A stretch of 50,470 nucleotides of DNA from an uncultured Oscillospiraceae bacterium. GTDB taxonomy: Bacteria; Bacillota; Clostridia; Oscillospirales; Ruminococcaceae. This document shows, piece by piece, positions 1-7,368 of this stretch. Each line of letters begins with the position of its first letter. Position 1 is the stretch's first letter. The notes beneath the pieces were generated by a model that was given only the letters and a program-made list of their open reading frames with translations, did not search any database and was not told where the DNA came from. Made by a program: the position numbers and the translations under genes. The DNA is taken from positions 1 through 50,470 of the forward strand of contig USFO01000004.1 in assembly GCA_900553955.1 (NCBI GenBank), in the 5' to 3' direction.

Positions 1-4
1 TAAA

Positions 5-43
5 GGCAGCCCCGTGCTCATTTTGAGCACGGGGCTGCTTTTA
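5..43 (-). terminator. Terminator after prfB built from an inverted GTGCTCA pair
   Basis: Perfect 15-bp stem (6-20 with 24-38) around a 3-nt loop. The top of the stem is GTGCTCA-TTT-TGAGCAC, the dispersed motif of this window in inverted arrangement. It lies 14 bases beyond the prfB stop. T-rich flanks occur on the right side; the minus-strand tract is short (CCTTTA), so termination in either direction is plausible. Confidence 0.75.
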
Positions 44-56
44 TAGCATAATTTAA

Positions 57-1190
57 TTATTCTGCGTCGTCGCCGCCGTCAAAATGTCCGCGGCTGAGCT
101 GTTTGAGGTAGGCATTGATGAAGCCGTCAATGTCGCCGTCCATAACCGCCTGAATATTTCCGGTTTCATAGCCGGTGCGGTGGTCTTTAACAAGGGTGTA
201 GGGCATGAAAACATAGGAGCGGATTTGGCTGCCCCATGCGATTTCTTTCTGTACGCCCTTGATGTCCTCGATTTTCTCAAGATGCTCGCGTTCCTTGATT
301 TCAACAAGCTTGGAGCGGAGCATATTCATACAAACCTCGCGGTTCTGGTGCTGAGAACGCTCGATCTGAGAGCATACAACAATTCCGGTGGGAATATGGG
401 TAAGACGAACGGCGGAGGAGGTCTTGTTTACCTTCTGACCGCCCGCGCCGGAGGCACGGTAAACGTCCATTTTGATGTCCTCTTCCCGGATTTCTATGGA
501 TTTGTCATCCTCGATTTCCGGCATAACCTCAAGGGAGGCAAAGGAGGTGTGGCGGCGGCCGGAGGCGTCAAAGGGAGAAATACGCACAAGGCGGTGAACG
601 CCGTTTTCGGACTTGAGGAAGCCGTAGGCGTTTTCGCCCTCCACGATAATGGTGGCGGATTTCAGTCCGGCGTCCTCGCCGTCAAGCCAGTCGACAAGGG
701 TGTATTTGTAATTGTGGCGGGTAGCCCACGCGGTATACATACGGTAAAGCATTTGGCACCAGTCCTGTGCCTCGGTGCCGCCCGCACCCGCATGGAAGGT
801 GAGAATGGCGTTGTTGTCATCATATTCTCCGGTGAGCAGGGTGGTAAGCTTTATGCGGTCGACGTCCTCGGCAAGCTTATCAACCTCCGCAAGGGCTTCT
901 TCGTAAAGGTCGTGATCCTCCTCCTCGGAAGCCATTTCTATAAGAGTCATGGCGTCGTCGTAGCGGTTCTCAAGATCTTTATGAGAAGCGATTTTGCTGT
1001 TGAGTTGGCTCATTTTTTTCTGAACCTTGGAAGAGGTCTCTACATCGTTCCAAAAGTCGGGGTCTGCCTGCTGTGCCTCAAGGCGGCGAACCTCCGCGCG
1101 GCACTGCTCAAGCCCCAGCGCGTCCGCAAGATCGTCAATCTGCGGTTTCATTCCCAGCAGGCGCAGACGCAGTTCTTCTAATTCAAGCAT
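57..1190 (-). CDS. prfB: Peptide chain release factor 2
   Basis: RF2 recognises UGA and UAA stop codons in the ribosomal A site and triggers peptide release. The 377-residue product has the RF2 recognition tripeptide SPF (in RISPFDASGRRH) and the catalytic GGQ loop (ASGAGGQKVNKTSSA), so it is RF2 and not RF1. Start ATG has GGAGG six bases upstream. In most bacteria the family carries an in-frame UGA near codon 25 with a programmed +1 frameshift (CUU-UGA-C); here the equivalent place reads ALGLEQ through CTT-GAG with no stop, so the protein is made from one continuous frame. A sigma-A promoter, a two-codon minigene and a small hairpin lie upstream. Confidence 0.97.
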   Translation of the reverse strand: MLELEELRLRLLGMKPQIDDLADALGLEQCRAEVRRLEAQQADPDFWNDVETSSKVQKKMSQLNSKIASHKDLENRYDDAMTLIEMASEEEDHDLYEEALAEVDKLAEDVDRIKLTTLLTGEYDDNNAILTFHAGAGGTEAQDWCQMLYRMYTAWATRHNYKYTLVDWLDGEDAGLKSATIIVEGENAYGFLKSENGVHRLVRISPFDASGRRHTSFASLEVMPEIEDDKSIEIREEDIKMDVYRASGAGGQKVNKTSSAVRLTHIPTGIVVCSQIERSQHQNREVCMNMLRSKLVEIKEREHLEKIEDIKGVQKEIAWGSQIRSYVFMPYTLVKDHRTGYETGNIQAVMDGDIDGFINAYLKQLSRGHFDGGDDAE

Positions 1191-1235
1191 TTCAAATCCT
1201 CCGAATCAATATTGTATCTCTGAATACAAAAATTG

Positions 1236-1254
1236 TTAAATCATTAAATCCTCC
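1236..1254 (-). other. Two-codon minigene (ATG-ATT-TAA) with its own Shine-Dalgarno in the prfB leader
   Basis: On the minus strand a full GGAGG (1254-1250) is followed after five bases by ATG ATT TAA (1244-1236). It lies inside the roughly 95-nt leader of prfB, about 45 bases before the prfB start. Whether ribosomes use it is inference from the sequence alone. Confidence 0.4.
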
Positions 1255-1292
1255 GTACAGGCAGGCAAATTTATTGCATTTTACGAAATACT

Positions 1293-1321
1293 ATTATAAA
1301 TGGTTTATTGCCGAATGTCAA
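1293..1321 (-). promoter_or_regulatory. Sigma-A promoter of prfB
   Basis: Minus-strand -35 TTGACA (1321-1316), 17-bp spacer, -10 TATAAT (1298-1293); perfect consensus. Predicted start near 1286 gives a leader of about 95 nt. Confidence 0.9.
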
Positions 1322-1344
1322 AGTTTTTATTTATTTTATGAGAA

Positions 1345-1376
1345 TCCGCGGCAAAATTTCAGAACTTTTGCCGCGG
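1345..1376 (-). terminator. Terminator after the hypothetical pair
   Basis: Perfect 11-bp stem CCGCGGCAAAA/TTTTGCCGCGG with a 10-nt loop, just beyond the stop of the gene ending at 1391. T residues follow on the minus strand at some distance. It separates that pair from the prfB promoter. Confidence 0.7.
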
Positions 1377-1390
1377 GAAACATAAAAAAT

Positions 1391-1789
1391 TTAATCACAA
1401 GGTATGTATGCGCCGTCTATTCGCACTTCTATCTGAATATTTTTGCTGCCCTCCACAGGGCATACCGAAAAGTAGTCGACGCAGTGCCGAAGAATGTAAG
1501 CAAAATTTTCCGCCAAAAAGCCTGAGAGCAAAAGCTCCGGAAATTCCACAAGAATTTTGATTGGGTATTTGCCGCCGCTTAGCTGACCTTCCCAAAAACT
1601 CATCCCAAAATCTTCATCTATGATCCCGATTTCATATTCAGGGATTAACAGCTGAGCAAAGAAACGAAAAGCATCATACAGCTTGAAAGCTGCGTTTTCG
1701 TTGAAAATAAAGCCTTCCGGGGCTTTGGCGCATGCCTTTGCCATAATGCGGTTTATTTGCTTCGACAATGAAAAACTGTATCTGTCCAT
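1391..1789 (-). CDS. Hypothetical protein, paralogue of the upstream gene
   Basis: 132 residues, no family recognised. I take the start at MDRYSFSLSKQ because AAGGAG lies a proper distance upstream; a longer open frame has no ribosome binding site. It shares the pattern K-x(1,2)-APEG-x(3,4)-N near residue 20-30 with the gene at 1809-2195, and both then run into an aromatic/acidic domain, suggesting an old tandem duplication. It is mixed alpha/beta-looking, soluble, without signal peptide or membrane segment. The gap between the two genes is 19 bases, so they are one transcription unit. The function is unknown. Confidence 0.65.
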   Translation of the reverse strand: MDRYSFSLSKQINRIMAKACAKAPEGFIFNENAAFKLYDAFRFFAQLLIPEYEIGIIDEDFGMSFWEGQLSGGKYPIKILVEFPELLLSGFLAENFAYILRHCVDYFSVCPVEGSKNIQIEVRIDGAYIPCD

Positions 1790-1808
1790 TTTATAGTCTC
1801 CTTTGCAC

Positions 1809-2195
1809 TTATTCTTCAAAAAGAATGGCGTATGCCGCCAAAAAATCGAACGAAAGCTGAGTGCGGCTTTCGTTTTCGGCTTTGAACTCGCAGCCGAGCG
1901 GAAAATTTTCAATAGCTTTAGCCAAAAGGGAAAGCTTTTGCGGAGAATCAAATTCCAGCATTGGACTTGAAAGCGTCACCGACGCGACGGAAGGCATAAT
2001 TTCCTCGCCGAAGCGGTTCGCAACGAAAAATTCTGCGGAACCGTCGTCCGCAGTTGCGGCGATCAGCGGGTCTGTGCATTCTTCAATTTGCCAAAGCGCG
2101 CCGGAGTTGATGCAGCAGCCCTCCGGCGCTGATTTGATAAGCTGAAGGTAAAGATTTTTGGTTCGCTCTTTGATTTCCTGTTCGCAATTTTTCAT
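1809..2195 (-). CDS. Hypothetical protein, first gene of a tandem pair
   Basis: 128 residues, not recognised. Start ATG (MKNCEQEIKERTKN) is preceded by GGAGG with seven-base spacing; upstream in-frame starts lack this. The N-terminal third is a charged helix followed by LIKSAPEGCCINSG, which matches AKAPEGFIFNEN of the next gene. The rest is rich in acidic and hydrophobic residues, ending SFDFLAAYAILFEE. No transmembrane segment. Probably cotranscribed with the gene at 1391-1789. I do not assign a function. Confidence 0.65.
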   Translation of the reverse strand: MKNCEQEIKERTKNLYLQLIKSAPEGCCINSGALWQIEECTDPLIAATADDGSAEFFVANRFGEEIMPSVASVTLSSPMLEFDSPQKLSLLAKAIENFPLGCEFKAENESRTQLSFDFLAAYAILFEE

Positions 2196-2378
2196 AAAAG
2201 CACCTCCGATAATATTGCGGAAAAAATCCGACATATATAGGTGCAAAAAAAGCTCGAAAATTTAGCGAGTTAAAGTGAAATCTTTGCCGCGTTTCCGCGC
2301 GGAATATTGTGCAATATTAACATATTGAATATTCCGCATACAAAAATCCAAAGATATTATGAATTTTTCAGAAAAAGT

Positions 2379-2407
2379 TTGCTTTTATCCCGCCGAAATA
2401 CTATAAT
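2379..2407 (+). promoter_or_regulatory. Sigma-A promoter of the zinc-ribbon membrane gene
   Basis: -35 TTGCTT (2379-2384), 17-bp spacer, -10 TATAAT (2402-2407), 40 bases before the start codon at 2448. Confidence 0.75.
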
Positions 2408-2447
2408 ATATAAGGAAAATGTTACTTTCTGTCGAAAGGATGTAATT

Positions 2448-3419
2448 ATGCAAAACTATATTAACGAAAAATGCCCCGTTTGCGGAAAGGAATTTCGCCA
2501 AGAGGACGACATAGTTGTTTGCCCAGACTGCGGAACGCCGCACCACAGGGAATGTTATAAACAGCTCGGACACTGCGCCCATGCGGAAAAGCACGGCAAC
2601 TTCGAGTGGAAAGAGAGCATACCCGGCGCCATGCCGAATGCCGCGCCGGAGACATCTTCCGGTGCAAACGAGGTGGTATGCCCATACTGCGGAACGAAAA
2701 ATCCTGCGGGCAGGTACTGCGTAAACTGCGGCGCGCCGCTGTCGGAGCAGGGAAGACCCGCTCAGGAGACGTTTATTCAGGAACGCCGCAAGGTGTTTGA
2801 AAATATCTTCGCCAACGAGGATTTTGACGGCGTAAGTCCGAAAGAGGCGGCGCTTTACGTCAAAACCGGAATTGAATATTTTCTTGTGCGATTTGCCATG
2901 TTCACTAAAGGCAGAAAGTTCGACACAAACTTTTCCGCATTCATATTCTCGTATTTTTATTTCTTTTACAGAAAAATGTACGCTCTCGGTGCGGCGGTGC
3001 TCGGAGCAACGCTGATACTCAGCGTGCCGGATATGCTGATAAACCTTCAGGCAGTGCAGGAATATTACGTTCAGATGGGGCTGCTTTCTCGGGTGATATG
3101 GGAGGTTCCGCACCAGGACACGTTGGCGGTCTATGCGCTGGTGGCAAGCGTGCTCATTTGGGCAATTCGCATAGGGCTGTTCCTCTTTACGAACAGGTTC
3201 TACTACCAAAAGGTAGTCTCCTCGGTGAAAGATATAAAATCCCGCCTTACCGATAGTGAAGGTATGATAAACGAGACAGAATATATAAATGCACTGAAAG
3301 CCAAAGGCGGCACGAGCATGGTTTTACCGATTGCGCTCATTGTGCTTTCCCTTGCGGCAAGCTTTGCTCTTGCGGCGTGGATAGTGGCTTCGCCGTACTT
3401 CGTTATGCCGATAGCATAA
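2448..3419 (+). CDS. RING-like/zinc-ribbon integral membrane protein (DUF2628-like)
   Basis: 323 residues; start ATG preceded by GAAAGG. Residues 9-45 form a prokaryotic RING-finger-type Cys/His cluster (CPVCGKEF, CPDCGTPHHRECY, C). A second zinc ribbon follows at about 75-97 (CPYCGTKNPAGRYCVNCG). After a charged linker comes a segment FSAFIFSYFYFFYRKMY typical of DUF2628-like membrane proteins, then three hydrophobic helices (about 175-200, 225-250 and 295-320). The cytoplasmic zinc head on a small membrane anchor suggests a regulatory or scaffolding role, but the substrate is not known. It is single, with its own promoter and a terminator shared with the convergent SDR gene. Confidence 0.8.
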   Translation: MQNYINEKCPVCGKEFRQEDDIVVCPDCGTPHHRECYKQLGHCAHAEKHGNFEWKESIPGAMPNAAPETSSGANEVVCPYCGTKNPAGRYCVNCGAPLSEQGRPAQETFIQERRKVFENIFANEDFDGVSPKEAALYVKTGIEYFLVRFAMFTKGRKFDTNFSAFIFSYFYFFYRKMYALGAAVLGATLILSVPDMLINLQAVQEYYVQMGLLSRVIWEVPHQDTLAVYALVASVLIWAIRIGLFLFTNRFYYQKVVSSVKDIKSRLTDSEGMINETEYINALKAKGGTSMVLPIALIVLSLAASFALAAWIVASPYFVMPIA

Positions 3420-3432
3420 CAGCATAAAATTA

Positions 3433-3474
3433 AAATCCCTGTGGCTTTACTGATATTAGCCGCAGGGATTTTTT
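3433..3474. terminator. Bidirectional terminator between convergent genes
   Basis: Stem AATCCCTGTGGCT (3434-3446) with AGCCGCAGGGATT (3458-3470) followed by TTTTTT on the plus strand and A-run/TTTTA on the minus side. It serves the genes ending at 3419 and 3473. Confidence 0.85.
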
Positions 3475-4264
3475 ATTTTGCGTAGATTTTTCCCACAAGG
3501 TGGTTGAGCCCGCTTGAGGGAAGAATATGCACGAGGAAAATGAAGAATTTATACGAAAATCCCGCGGTGTAAAGGGGCTTTACGCTGCGCCTGCGGGCGA
3601 TTTTCGCCACAAGTTTGCCTATAACCTCCGGGGACATACCGTTTTGCTCGTCGTGCTCCATGCGGCAGACGGAGCGGGAAATGCGCCCGCCGTAAATCTC
3701 GTCGCCGAGGACGGTTTTTTGCCTTGCGGCGGTAAAGCCGGTCTTAATGTCGCCGGGCTGAACGGCGCATACGCCTATTCCGAAGGGGCGAAGCTCGTTC
3801 GCCAAAGCCATGGTGTAGGAATTCACCGCGGCTTTGGCGGCGCTGTAATAAATCTGAAAGGGAATGGGTATGGGTGCGGCAAAGCTGCTTATGTTTATGA
3901 TTTTTCCGCCGCCCTGTTCCCGCATAATCGGGATAACGAGCTTATTAAGGCGCACCATACCGAAAAAGTCCGTGTCGAACAGGCGCTTCGCCTCCTCGGT
4001 GTCGGTGAACTCCGCCGCTCCGGATATGCCGAAGCCGGCATTGTTTACCACAAGGTCAATGCGCCCTTCGGCTGAGAAAATCTGCTCCACGGCGGCGATA
4101 ACGCCGACCTCGTCGGTGATGTCGGCGGCTATGTGATTTATCCCCTCAACGCCTTTTTCCCGGCGGCTCAGTTCATAGACTGTCCAGCCGTCGCTTTTAA
4201 GGGCAAGGGCGGCGGCTTTGCCTATGCCGGAGGTTCCGCCCGTTACTACTGCAATTTTGTTCAT
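3473..4264 (-). CDS. Short-chain dehydrogenase/reductase
   Basis: 263 residues, a classical SDR by length. Visible motifs are the NAD(P)-binding TGGTSGIG (about 8-15), NNAG in VVNNAGFGISG (about 80), catalytic Ser in NISSFAAP and the YxxxK pair in YYSAAKAAVN. Start chosen at MNKIAVVTGG with GCGAGG upstream; the longer frame runs into a terminator stem. Substrate cannot be told from sequence; an LSRREKG turn after beta-2 with Arg residues hints at NADP(H). It follows the satellite eut cluster on the same strand, but a terminator stem lies between them. Confidence 0.85.
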   Translation of the reverse strand: MNKIAVVTGGTSGIGKAAALALKSDGWTVYELSRREKGVEGINHIAADITDEVGVIAAVEQIFSAEGRIDLVVNNAGFGISGAAEFTDTEEAKRLFDTDFFGMVRLNKLVIPIMREQGGGKIINISSFAAPIPIPFQIYYSAAKAAVNSYTMALANELRPFGIGVCAVQPGDIKTGFTAARQKTVLGDEIYGGRISRSVCRMEHDEQNGMSPEVIGKLVAKIARRRSVKPLYTAGFSYKFFIFLVHILPSSGLNHLVGKIYAK

Positions 4265-4283
4265 AAAAAATCCTCGCTTTATG

Positions 4284-4308
4284 AAAAAAGCGCCCAAAAG
4301 GACGCTTC
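4284..4308 (-). terminator. Terminator of the satellite eutS-eutS-eutP cluster
   Basis: Minus-strand stem AAGCGTCC/GGGCGCTT around TTTT, followed by TTTTTT. It lies between the eutP stop (4313) and the SDR start (4264). Confidence 0.7.
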
Positions 4309-4312
4309 TTTA

Positions 4313-4831
4313 TCAGAGCTTTATTCCGTACTTAGCCGGATCGTCCCATTCGTTAAGGCCGCGATCCTGCATGGCTCTTGCTTCCTGCCAAGTGCGCTTT
4401 ACCGGATCCTCATTAAGATATTCCCTAAGCTCCTCGATGCCCTCTCCTGTGGCGCTGTCCACCTCGAAAATCCGTTCACAGCCGGAAATTTCCATCCAGT
4501 TGCGAACCATGGGGATGTTCGCATAGGGAGAATGAATTTTTGTGATTATTCCGATAAGGGGGCGATTGGTATAGCACTGGCAGTCCGCCTCAAAAACGCT
4601 GAACGGCTCGTCCGCCGCAATAAGCAGCGCTAGAACGTCCGCTTCAAACGAAAAGCACGCCAGACCGAGTCCGCAGTGCTTTGTTTCGGCATATTCACCG
4701 GGCGAGTCGATTATGTACGCGCCGGTGTTCGTATATTGGGTCTTGTGGTAGTGAAGCTTTTCTCCATTCATAGCCTGGGTGAGGGAGGTTTTGCCTGCTT
4801 CGCTTCGACCCATAAGAAACAGTTTTTTCAT
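4313..4831 (-). CDS. eutP: EutP/PduV-type small GTPase-like protein, satellite copy
   Basis: 172 residues; EutP/PduV family, P-loop proteins of ethanolamine and propanediol operons associated with microcompartments. Walker A is GRSEAGKTS (8-16), and the switch/G3 region is DSPGEY. The G4 guanine-specificity motif, normally TKxD, reads TKIH here (the paralogue at 11185 has TKID), so nucleotide preference or activity may be altered. A C-terminal tail of about 30 residues (after REYLNEDP) is absent from the paralogue. It is the third gene of a cluster eutS-eutS-eutP with gaps of 12 and 21 bases, all probably driven by the promoter at 5756-5784. Confidence 0.9.
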   Translation of the reverse strand: MKKLFLMGRSEAGKTSLTQAMNGEKLHYHKTQYTNTGAYIIDSPGEYAETKHCGLGLACFSFEADVLALLIAADEPFSVFEADCQCYTNRPLIGIITKIHSPYANIPMVRNWMEISGCERIFEVDSATGEGIEELREYLNEDPVKRTWQEARAMQDRGLNEWDDPAKYGIKL

Positions 4832-4852
4832 AATGCTTCCGTTTAATCTTTT

Positions 4853-5284
4853 TTATTCTTCGGTAACGTCGCAAACAGTAAAATGCAGCTGGTATTTAAA
4901 AAAGTCAACCGCGCCCTCAATTGCGCTGCGCACGTTCGGCAAATCGCCAAGGACGATTACCGTACCGCGAAAGCGGTCAAGAAAGCCGATGGTGACGTTG
5001 CCGCTTTTCATAGCAACATCGGCGGCAACTATGGTAGCTTCGTTGGGAACAACGTGCAGAAGCCCGATGGATTCGCCGGTGTGATCTTCTCCCGCGTGAG
5101 TACCTATATGTAAGCTGAGGTTCTGATAAATTTCCCGTCTGGCAACACCGATAACGTGGGCAAAGTTAATCTCCCTTGCCGGAACATTAAGACGGGTCAG
5201 GCGCAATTTCTTGCCCTTCAGCTCGTCATAGCTTTTATTGAATATTCTTTCGAGGAACTGCTCCCTCGTCATGCGCTCTTCCAT
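4853..5284 (-). CDS. eutS: EutS/PduU-type BMC shell protein with N-terminal extension
   Basis: 143 residues; circularly permuted BMC domain of the EutS/PduU hexameric shell family (core from about VPAREINFAHVIG to HFTVCDVTEE). Compared with the two other copies (119 and 124 residues) it carries about 20 extra N-terminal residues, basic and helical (MTREQFLERIFNKSYDEL). The loop between EIYQNL and ESIGLLHV is also longer and His-rich. Shell proteins of this family form the bent or capped hexagonal tiles of the microcompartment. AAGGTG precedes the start. Cotranscribed with its neighbour 12 bases upstream. Confidence 0.9.
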   Translation of the reverse strand: MEERMTREQFLERIFNKSYDELKGKKLRLTRLNVPAREINFAHVIGVARREIYQNLSLHIGTHAGEDHTGESIGLLHVVPNEATIVAADVAMKSGNVTIGFLDRFRGTVIVLGDLPNVRSAIEGAVDFFKYQLHFTVCDVTEE

Positions 5285-5296
5285 AACGGCGGCACC

Positions 5297-5671
5297 TTAC
5301 TTTTTGGTGATTTTGCAGACAACATAGCCCATTACATCGCGAAAGTAGTCAACTACCTGAGTGATGGCGGCGGTAACGTCTGCAATATCCCCGGTGATTA
5401 TCATGGTTCCGGTGAAACGGTCACCGAAGCCGAGATAAACGTTGCCGCTCTTAACCGCAATATCGGAAGCGATAACCGCAGATTCCGGCGGGGTAAGGTT
5501 CATAATGCCGATGGCAGTGGAGCCATAATCTATTGAAGGATTAAGACCAAGCTTCTGATAAATAATCGGCGCAGGACCGCCAATGATATGGGCAAAGGTA
5601 ATCTCTTTACCGGCAACGGTTTCCTGAACGATTCTTATCTGGTCATGGCTGTTTTGAAGTTCTTCGCTCAT
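5297..5671 (-). CDS. eutS: EutS/PduU-type BMC shell protein
   Basis: 124 residues; permuted BMC domain with the family hallmarks GKEITFAHIIGGP, AIGIMNLTPPESAVIASD, KSGNVYLGFGDRFTGTMIITGD. It forms the shell hexamer of the eut microcompartment. First gene of the satellite cluster; GAAAGGAA lies upstream of the ATG. The leader of about 80 nt holds a hairpin (5707-5741). Having three EutS-type genes in one window is more than the single copy of the enteric operon. Confidence 0.93.
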   Translation of the reverse strand: MSEELQNSHDQIRIVQETVAGKEITFAHIIGGPAPIIYQKLGLNPSIDYGSTAIGIMNLTPPESAVIASDIAVKSGNVYLGFGDRFTGTMIITGDIADVTAAITQVVDYFRDVMGYVVCKITKK

Positions 5672-5706
5672 AAAAGACCCATTCCTTTCGTCAGAAATGA
5701 GATTTT

Positions 5707-5741
5707 ATCGAATTTTGGACAGAATAACACCATAATTCGAT
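5707..5741 (-). promoter_or_regulatory. Leader hairpin of the satellite eut cluster
   Basis: ATCGAATT (5741-5734) pairs with AATTCGAT (5714-5707), extended by TGG/CCA after an A-A mismatch, loop about 11 nt. No U-run follows, so it is not an ordinary terminator. It is a candidate regulatory or stabilising leader structure. Confidence 0.45.
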
Positions 5742-5755
5742 TCTTAATTAACATC

Positions 5756-5784
5756 ATTATACACCGATTCGCAAAAATAGTCAA
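5756..5784 (-). promoter_or_regulatory. Sigma-A promoter of the satellite eut cluster
   Basis: Minus-strand -35 TTGACT (5784-5779), 17-bp spacer, -10 TATAAT (5761-5756). Near-consensus, so the cluster may be expressed independently of the main eut operon. Confidence 0.88.
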
Positions 5785-5815
5785 CAGATTGCGACAGGGA
5801 AAAATAAAATTCCAA

Positions 5816-6322
5816 TTAGAAAATTTTCTCAAAAGCAACTCTGGGTTCACCATTTGCAAGGCGGATTATACCCACTCTTTCAAAGCCGTTTTTCTCGAGG
5901 AAATGTATCATGGCTTCGTTCTTTTCGTGGGTGTCGGCGCGTATTGAGTGAACATCGCGCGCTTCGCAAAGGCGATTTGCAATGCCGAAAAGGGAAGTGC
6001 CCATGCCCATTCCATGCCAATCCGGATTTACGCCGAAGCGGTGAACAACGGCGTATTTTTCGCCGCTTTTCCATGTGCCGCCCTCCACAATGTCATAGGT
6101 CGGCTCGTGCTCTACGCCGACGCTGATAAAGCCGATGAGCGCTTCGCCAAGATACATAACAAAGAGGCGCCCCGCCTCAATATCTGCGGCGAAATCCTCT
6201 TTTGAGGGATAGCCGTCGTTCCACTGGGGAATGTCGTGACGAAGAAAATATTCGCGTTTAATGCGCTCCGCGCAATTTACAACATCGGAAAGATCGGATT
6301 TTTTTGCAGGACGTACTCTCAT
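5816..6322 (-). CDS. GNAT-family N-acetyltransferase
   Basis: 168 residues. The N-terminus MRVRPAKKSDLSDVVNCAERI is the usual GNAT start; the acetyl-CoA binding motif A lies at about 95-115 (HRFGVNPDWHGMGMGTSLFG, a Q/RxxGxG/A variant) and motif B ends in KNGFERVG. The acceptor is unknown. AAAGGA precedes the ATG. It is 19 bases downstream of the dnaC-like gene and probably in the same operon. Confidence 0.85.
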   Translation of the reverse strand: MRVRPAKKSDLSDVVNCAERIKREYFLRHDIPQWNDGYPSKEDFAADIEAGRLFVMYLGEALIGFISVGVEHEPTYDIVEGGTWKSGEKYAVVHRFGVNPDWHGMGMGTSLFGIANRLCEARDVHSIRADTHEKNEAMIHFLEKNGFERVGIIRLANGEPRVAFEKIF

Positions 6323-6341
6323 AACAAATTTTTCCTTTCAA

Positions 6342-7316
6342 TTATTTCTTCGCAAAGCGAATATCCCTGCCGATGAACATAATAGCCTTGTAATCACCAA
6401 GCAGGCGGCTTGCGGTTCGTTCGGAATACTTTATTTTAAGCTCGTTTGCGCCGAGGTTTGTGCTAATTATGGTGGGCCTTTTGCGGCAAAGGCGCTCGCT
6501 TATCAGGTTGCCGATGGCGGCGACAGTGAACTGGGTGGGAAACTCCGCGCCAAGGTCGTCTATGATGAGCAAATCGCATTCGGAATATTTTTTGTAGAAC
6601 TCGTTGCCGCCTTCTCGTGAGAAATGCTCGAGCTCAAGATTCGAGCACAGGCGCTGCGCCGGAACATAAATCACGCCAAAGCCGTGCTCAACCACAGTTT
6701 TTGCAATGGCGAGGGAAAGATGCGTTTTGCCAAGTCCGGTTTTGCCTATCATAAGGATGCTGGGCGAATCTGCACCGAAGCTTTCAGCATAGTTTCGGCA
6801 GGAATTGTAAATTCCGGTCATCATGACCCGCGGATTTGCCGCACCCTGAGCACCGCTGTCCTCATAAAATTCCAAAGAAAAATTATCGAACGAGCACGCA
6901 GACGAACCGGAGCTTTTGTCAAGCTCCTCCGCAGCAAGTTTGCGGCAAAGTTCTTTATAGCAGTCGCAGAGCACGCCGTCAACTCTGCCGGTATCGCTGC
7001 ATTTGGGGCAGGAATAGGCAGGCTCAAGGTAACCTTCCGGATAGCCGTTCTTTTTAAGCAGCTCTGCCCGGCGCAACTTCATTTTTTCGCATTGCAGGCG
7101 AACTTCGTTCATCAGCGAAGCGGAATCCACACCGCTGCGGAGCAGCGAAACGGAAAGATCCGCAAGCTCTTTTGAAAGCTTGCCGTCGGTCTCTTTTATT
7201 TCGGGGATGGCGGCGTAAATCTCGGTGCGCCGCCGTTCGGCAAGGCGCTCCGCATCGTCGCGGCGACTTTCAAGCAAAAGCGCTGCCGATTGGTATATTT
7301 CAGGGGAATACGGCAC
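6342..7316 (-). CDS. DnaC/DnaI-type helicase loader ATPase
   Basis: 324 residues, AAA+ ATPase of the DnaC/DnaI family that loads the replicative helicase. The N-terminal third is helical with a four-Cys zinc site (CPKCSDTG...CDC, about 103-118), typical of Firmicute DnaI-like proteins. Walker A is MIGKTGLGKTHLS (about 190-203) and Walker B is LLIIDDLGAE; sensor residues lie in ISTNL and the Arg finger region in ERTASRLLG. Start codon is GTG with GGAGGAG upstream. It lies 52 bases after the DnaD-like gene, the usual primosome pairing in Firmicutes. Confidence 0.9.
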   Translation of the reverse strand: MPYSPEIYQSAALLLESRRDDAERLAERRRTEIYAAIPEIKETDGKLSKELADLSVSLLRSGVDSASLMNEVRLQCEKMKLRRAELLKKNGYPEGYLEPAYSCPKCSDTGRVDGVLCDCYKELCRKLAAEELDKSSGSSACSFDNFSLEFYEDSGAQGAANPRVMMTGIYNSCRNYAESFGADSPSILMIGKTGLGKTHLSLAIAKTVVEHGFGVIYVPAQRLCSNLELEHFSREGGNEFYKKYSECDLLIIDDLGAEFPTQFTVAAIGNLISERLCRKRPTIISTNLGANELKIKYSERTASRLLGDYKAIMFIGRDIRFAKK

Positions 7317-7368
7317 AAAAACTCCTCCTTATAACACAGTATAAAATCTAATTAAAAGCCTGCGGTGC

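Noticed and set aside
84..1181. Long open frame antisense to prfB (365 codons)
   Set aside because: Mirror frame of a highly conserved gene, without ribosome binding site or recognisable protein. The same applies to long antisense frames over eutB, eutC, eutE, eutH and spoVD.
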